A stretch of DNA of 48,263 nucleotides. It comes from a virus. The notes under the pieces are model-generated. The model was given only the letters and a program-made list of their open reading frames with translations, was not told where the DNA came from and ran no database searches. Shown here one piece after another: positions 44,688-48,263 of the stretch. The stretch's first letter is position 1. Each line of letters begins with the position of its first letter. The translations under genes and the position numbers were made by a program. The stretch spans positions 1-48,263 of the IMG/VR virus record IMGVR_UViG_3300037961_001347; one strand, written 5' to 3'.

Positions 44688-47600
44688 TTAACTTCTCCTT
44701 AAGTTCGTTTATTTGTTGTTGTTGTTCTTGTACTGCTTTTATTAATACCGAAGTAAGCTTAGCATAGTCTACAGTTTTGTGAGTATCTTCACTATTTAAT
44801 GTATCTACTTCTACTACTACTTCTGGTATAATCTTTTCTATCTCTTGTGCTATAACACCAATATCATGTTGTCCGTTTCTTTTTTCTTTCCAATCAAATG
44901 ATACTGGTCTAATATCAAGCACATCTTTTAATCCATAATTTAAATCTTTTACATTTTCTTTTAATCTAGCGTCTGATGCAATAGTTGTAGAAAATGCTAC
45001 TACATCTCCATCAAACAATCCATTACCACTAGCATCTACCCTCATACAAACATCTGCAATAGGTGCAGTTGCACTATTTGATACATCTCCAGTTTCTATA
45101 TTAGCTCTACCCCAAAATAAATAATTATCAGAAGATAATAACATTCCGTGCGTAGTAGCAGTATTACCGCTAGTTTTATAATATGCATAATCACCTAAAG
45201 TGCTTGCATATCCATTATATAAAACATCATGAGTTCGCACATCACTATTCCAAGTGCTTACATATCTTCTCAATGTAGTACCATTACTATTTACTTGAAA
45301 CTCGTTTGTTGTTCTAGTTTGTCCAGTAGTTAATGTTCCGCCTGAATCTACTCTAAATTTTTCTCCACCCGCACTAAAACCTATTACATTACCAGCTGGA
45401 TGAAATATCCCACAAGTATCATTATAATACCAAGTGTAATCAGGAGTGTTATGAGCTGAATATCCATTATTAGCTCTTATAAATGCTTTTGAATTATTAT
45501 TGTTTGGTCCTACAACAGTATCTCCATTTAATCTTGTGCTTCCTTCTACGTGCATAGTTGCTACAGGGGCTGTAGTTCCTACCCCAACCTTTCCTCCGTA
45601 AGGTTGTAATTGTAGTTCTCCATCGTTAGCACCATTCCAAGTTTGCCATTGATATTCACCAGCAACCGTACTTCTAATATAGGACATATCATTAGTGCCA
45701 TTACCAATATTAAACCCTGCACCTCTTAAACTTAGTCTTGGTGTACCGCCAGTAGTTAAAGGAGCAGTATCTCCAATAGTAAGTGCACCACCTCTTAAGA
45801 AACTATTTCCGTTTACATGTAATCTTACATTTACTTGATTAGTAGCATCAGCTGTAGGATTTAAAGCCCTGTATAAATCCATATACCCTGTATCAGCAGC
45901 ATTATAAAACAATGCAGTAGGCACAGCTCCGCCTTGTCCATTTCTGGAAAAAGTAATGCTTTGCCCCCATCTTACTGATTGAAACTGTAAATGGTCTCCC
46001 ATATTAGCAATACCACCTGCTGAATCAAAAGTACTTACTGTGTATTGTGGAGTAGTAGCACCATTACTAAACTGCCCTAATTCTAAAAGCTCAGAAGCTG
46101 CATGACCATCTCCTCTTACTTTTAAACTTCCTATAATGTCTACTTCTTCTTCAGGACTATCTACACCTACACCCAACTTACCATTTATTGTACTTGTATA
46201 TACATTGTTAGCTGTTCTTATTTGTTTTATAGGTGCTTTTAATGTATGCTTTTGTATCCAACCAAATCCATCAGTAGTTGAATAAGATACATCCCAAGTT
46301 GGTAATTGAACTGGAGAAGTTCCATTATAAAAGTCTACTTGAAAATTATAAAAATATTTACCAGCTCCATTATAGTCATCAATAGCAATAGCTACATTAC
46401 CACTTGAATTAATACCTAAAAACTTAGGTTTACCATCACTTCCATCATCTGTTAAACTATATGCTATAACGCTACCTGAATTTCCATCAGGTCCATTATG
46501 TCCAGAATAAGGATAAAAACATACTTTAAAATCTATAACTACATTTTGTCCATATCCATATCCGTGTACATGTATAACAGACATTCTATTTGATGTTCTT
46601 GCTATATCTGTATCAATAATAATAGCACCAGTTCTATTAGCATTGTCTCTATGCTGTAAAACATTTAAATGAAATCTTCCATCTCCATTTTCATGATGTG
46701 TTTTAGGGTCTACAGATAAACCTTTTTCTATATGTAATTGATTACTAAATGTAGATATACCTGATTGTATCAATAATCTATCAGTATCACCTTGACTTCT
46801 TCTTAAATTTAAATCAACACCTTGATAAGATTGGAATTTACCATCTAATGCTGTAAGATTTTTATCAAACAAATGTCCTTGTCTATCTGTATAAATATGA
46901 CTCCAATGTACATTTTGTGGTCCAAGTCTAATATATCCAACTCCAGTCTGTATATCTAATTGATTATCTCCACTATTGTCAAGCCTTACATCATAATCAT
47001 CAGTAGTAGTATCTGTATTATGAAAATCTATAAATCTACCAATTTCCATTACTCCGTCAGTTGCAACAGTAGGAACTCCACCAGAAAACCAATCTCCAGA
47101 TGAAGGGATATTTAATCTTGCTAATGGAACAGTACCAGAACTTAAATCAGATGCATTTGTTGTACCTGCATTAGCATCTACATATGCTTTAATACTTTGT
47201 TGTGTAGCTAAATGTGAAGCACTATTTGAAGACATATCATCTTGGTCTTTTATAGCACTACCTGTAACTGTACCATTTAATGTTAATGTTCCGTCTGTTG
47301 CTATTGTAAATCTTTCTGAGCCGCTTGAATGGATTCTAAATTTGTTTTGTCTACTATCTAAATAAAAAGTAGTTGTATATGACGGGTCTGTACCAGGAGA
47401 TAACGCAATTTCTCCACCTTCATTTTGGTTTTGTGCTAAAATAGTAACATTGCTTGGTGTAATTCGCATTCTTTCTGTACCGCCTACCCACCATCTATGA
47501 TTACCTACATTGCTATTTGTACCATAATAAATCTCTCCACCAGCATAATTATCTATTGGTCCAATGTAAGTAATATTACTAGAGTTCATACCAAACACTC

Positions 47601-48263
47601 TTGGAGATGCACCAGCTGAATCTTTCATATAAATATATTCAGCGTTATTTTTAAATACTAAACTTGCACCATCTATTCTAACATCTCCTGCAGGATTTAA
47701 ATCAATATTATAACCACCATAAGTAATCAATTCCATTTGACCACTATTTCTAAAAATAATAGCATTGGTATCTTGTATGTTTACTTGTCCACCTACTGTT
47801 AAATTTCCGTGAGTTTTTACTAATGCATTCTCACTTGCATCAATATGTATAGCATTTTTAATAGTTCCATCATCACTAACTTGTAAATATAAATCTAAAT
47901 TAGATGTTGCTTGACGTATAATACTATTACCGTCATGATAAATTTGTAAATCAGCACTTTCTCCGATTATTAATTTCTGGTCATAAGGCATAATAACAGC
48001 TTTATCTGAAGCTCGTAACTGCAATACTGATTGTGTATTTCCACCGTCATTAACTTGAATTCTTATATCTTGGTCTTGAGCAGTATTCATCATAATAATT
48101 TGACCAGTATTATTTTTTATAATACTATTTCCACCATGATGATATAAGTCTAAATCACCGCTTTCTCCTATATATAAATGTTGATTATCATTAGGTAAAT
48201 GAACACTTCCAACTACACTACCATCTATTTTTATAGCAGTAAGATAACTTGTATCATCCATAA
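44680..48263 (-). CDS. Tail fibre/spike, C-terminal part with S74 chaperone (runs off window end)
   Basis: At least 1,193 aa, open at the window end (an ATG at 48261 is probably internal). Beta-rich fibre repeats (GESGDLDLYHHGGNSIIKN, NDGGNTQ, DASENALVKTHGNLTV) fill most of it. The last 98 residues are an intramolecular chaperone of the Peptidase S74 type: 'ASDARLKENVKDLNYGLKDVL', with catalytic Ser at 1096 and Lys five residues later as in endosialidase, 'FDWK...HDIGVIAQEIEKIIPEVV', and a coiled-coil end. This domain folds the trimer then cleaves itself off before the Ser. The frame joins in phase to the 1-2398 part. Confidence 0.88.
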   Translation of the reverse strand, partial: MDDTSYLTAIKIDGSVVGSVHLPNDNQHLYIGESGDLDLYHHGGNSIIKNNTGQIIMMNTAQDQDIRIQVNDGGNTQSVLQLRASDKAVIMPYDQKLIIGESADLQIYHDGNSIIRQATSNLDLYLQVSDDGTIKNAIHIDASENALVKTHGNLTVGGQVNIQDTNAIIFRNSGQMELITYGGYNIDLNPAGDVRIDGASLVFKNNAEYIYMKDSAGASPRVFGMNSSNITYIGPIDNYAGGEIYYGTNSNVGNHRWWVGGTERMRITPSNVTILAQNQNEGGEIALSPGTDPSYTTTFYLDSRQNKFRIHSSGSERFTIATDGTLTLNGTVTGSAIKDQDDMSSNSASHLATQQSIKAYVDANAGTTNASDLSSGTVPLARLNIPSSGDWFSGGVPTVATDGVMEIGRFIDFHNTDTTTDDYDVRLDNSGDNQLDIQTGVGYIRLGPQNVHWSHIYTDRQGHLFDKNLTALDGKFQSYQGVDLNLRRSQGDTDRLLIQSGISTFSNQLHIEKGLSVDPKTHHENGDGRFHLNVLQHRDNANRTGAIIIDTDIARTSNRMSVIHVHGYGYGQNVVIDFKVCFYPYSGHNGPDGNSGSVIAYSLTDDGSDGKPKFLGINSSGNVAIAIDDYNGAGKYFYNFQVDFYNGTSPVQLPTWDVSYSTTDGFGWIQKHTLKAPIKQIRTANNVYTSTINGKLGVGVDSPEEEVDIIGSLKVRGDGHAASELLELGQFSNGATTPQYTVSTFDSAGGIANMGDHLQFQSVRWGQSITFSRNGQGGAVPTALFYNAADTGYMDLYRALNPTADATNQVNVRLHVNGNSFLRGGALTIGDTAPLTTGGTPRLSLRGAGFNIGNGTNDMSYIRSTVAGEYQWQTWNGANDGELQLQPYGGKVGVGTTAPVATMHVEGSTRLNGDTVVGPNNNNSKAFIRANNGYSAHNTPDYTWYYNDTCGIFHPAGNVIGFSAGGEKFRVDSGGTLTTGQTRTTNEFQVNSNGTTLRRYVSTWNSDVRTHDVLYNGYASTLGDYAYYKTSGNTATTHGMLLSSDNYLFWGRANIETGDVSNSATAPIADVCMRVDASGNGLFDGDVVAFSTTIASDARLKENVKDLNYGLKDVLDIRPVSFDWKEKRNGQHDIGVIAQEIEKIIPEVVVEVDTLNSEDTHKTVDYAKLTSVLIKAVQEQQQQINELKEKLNG
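47355..47594. repeat. 240-bp near-identical duplication, copy B
   Basis: Second copy of the fibre repeat found at 1-240. It encodes the block from about FGMNSSNITYIGPID to TTFYLD. In a circular reading the two copies are about 0.9 kb apart in one gene, a scale expected of tandem domain duplication in a long fibre. Confidence 0.93.

Overview
The window is a tailed-phage genome of low G+C content, with nearly every base coding. It has a terminase, a portal, a capsid protein, an S74-type tail fibre and a set of internal (ejection) virion proteins. No sheath or long tape-measure gene is visible, so a short-tailed (podovirus-like) particle is the best guess. No integrase, repressor, tRNA, DNA polymerase or T7-type RNA polymerase was seen, which suggests a lytic phage that uses the host replisome. 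The host cannot be named from sequence alone. The AT richness, strong AGGAG ribosome sites and small basic proteins of a kind I associate with marine phages make an aquatic bacterium plausible.

Layout: two opposed modules. Minus strand, from about 13.08 kb down to 1 and then from 48,263 down to 24,948, is the virion module. In transcription order it holds small-terminase-like protein, large terminase, portal, scaffold, major capsid protein, intrinsic terminator, neck/adaptor proteins, tail appendage proteins, a giant S74 tail fibre cut by the window ends, membrane/coiled-coil proteins, an exported thioredoxin-like protein, six tiny basic or helical proteins, a metallophosphoesterase, an 866-aa tail (nozzle-like) protein, a lysozyme, three internal proteins and a 3,521-aa giant protein. 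The two window ends join in frame inside the fibre gene, consistent with a circular or permuted genome of about 48.3 kb, although a 240-bp duplication at the junction could also have broken the assembly.

Plus strand, 13.3 to 24.9 kb, is the early/replication module. It holds many small proteins, then a MazG-like protein, a single-strand annealing protein, an SSB-like protein, a fused AEP-primase/DnaB-type helicase and a Holliday-junction-resolvase-like nuclease. A sigma70-like promoter at 13237-13265 heads it.

Two things stand out. First, the giant virion protein carries a DFDGD motif (residues 1445-1449) in a context like the catalytic barrel of multisubunit RNA polymerases. It is probably a single-chain virion RNA polymerase injected with the DNA. 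A T-rich motif (consensus CTTTWTGRTTTTATTTTATT) recurs six times in the early module, mostly after a hairpin and 15-40 nt before a start codon, and could be its promoter. Second, the early module is full of structured non-coding elements: 65-172 nt units closed by 11-16 bp stems, three times in tandem pairs, some with interleaved stems that predict pseudoknots, plus one candidate large structured RNA of about 476 nt (14766-15241) directly after a copy of the T-rich motif. These RNA elements and their possible link to the virion polymerase are the best candidates for undescribed biology here.
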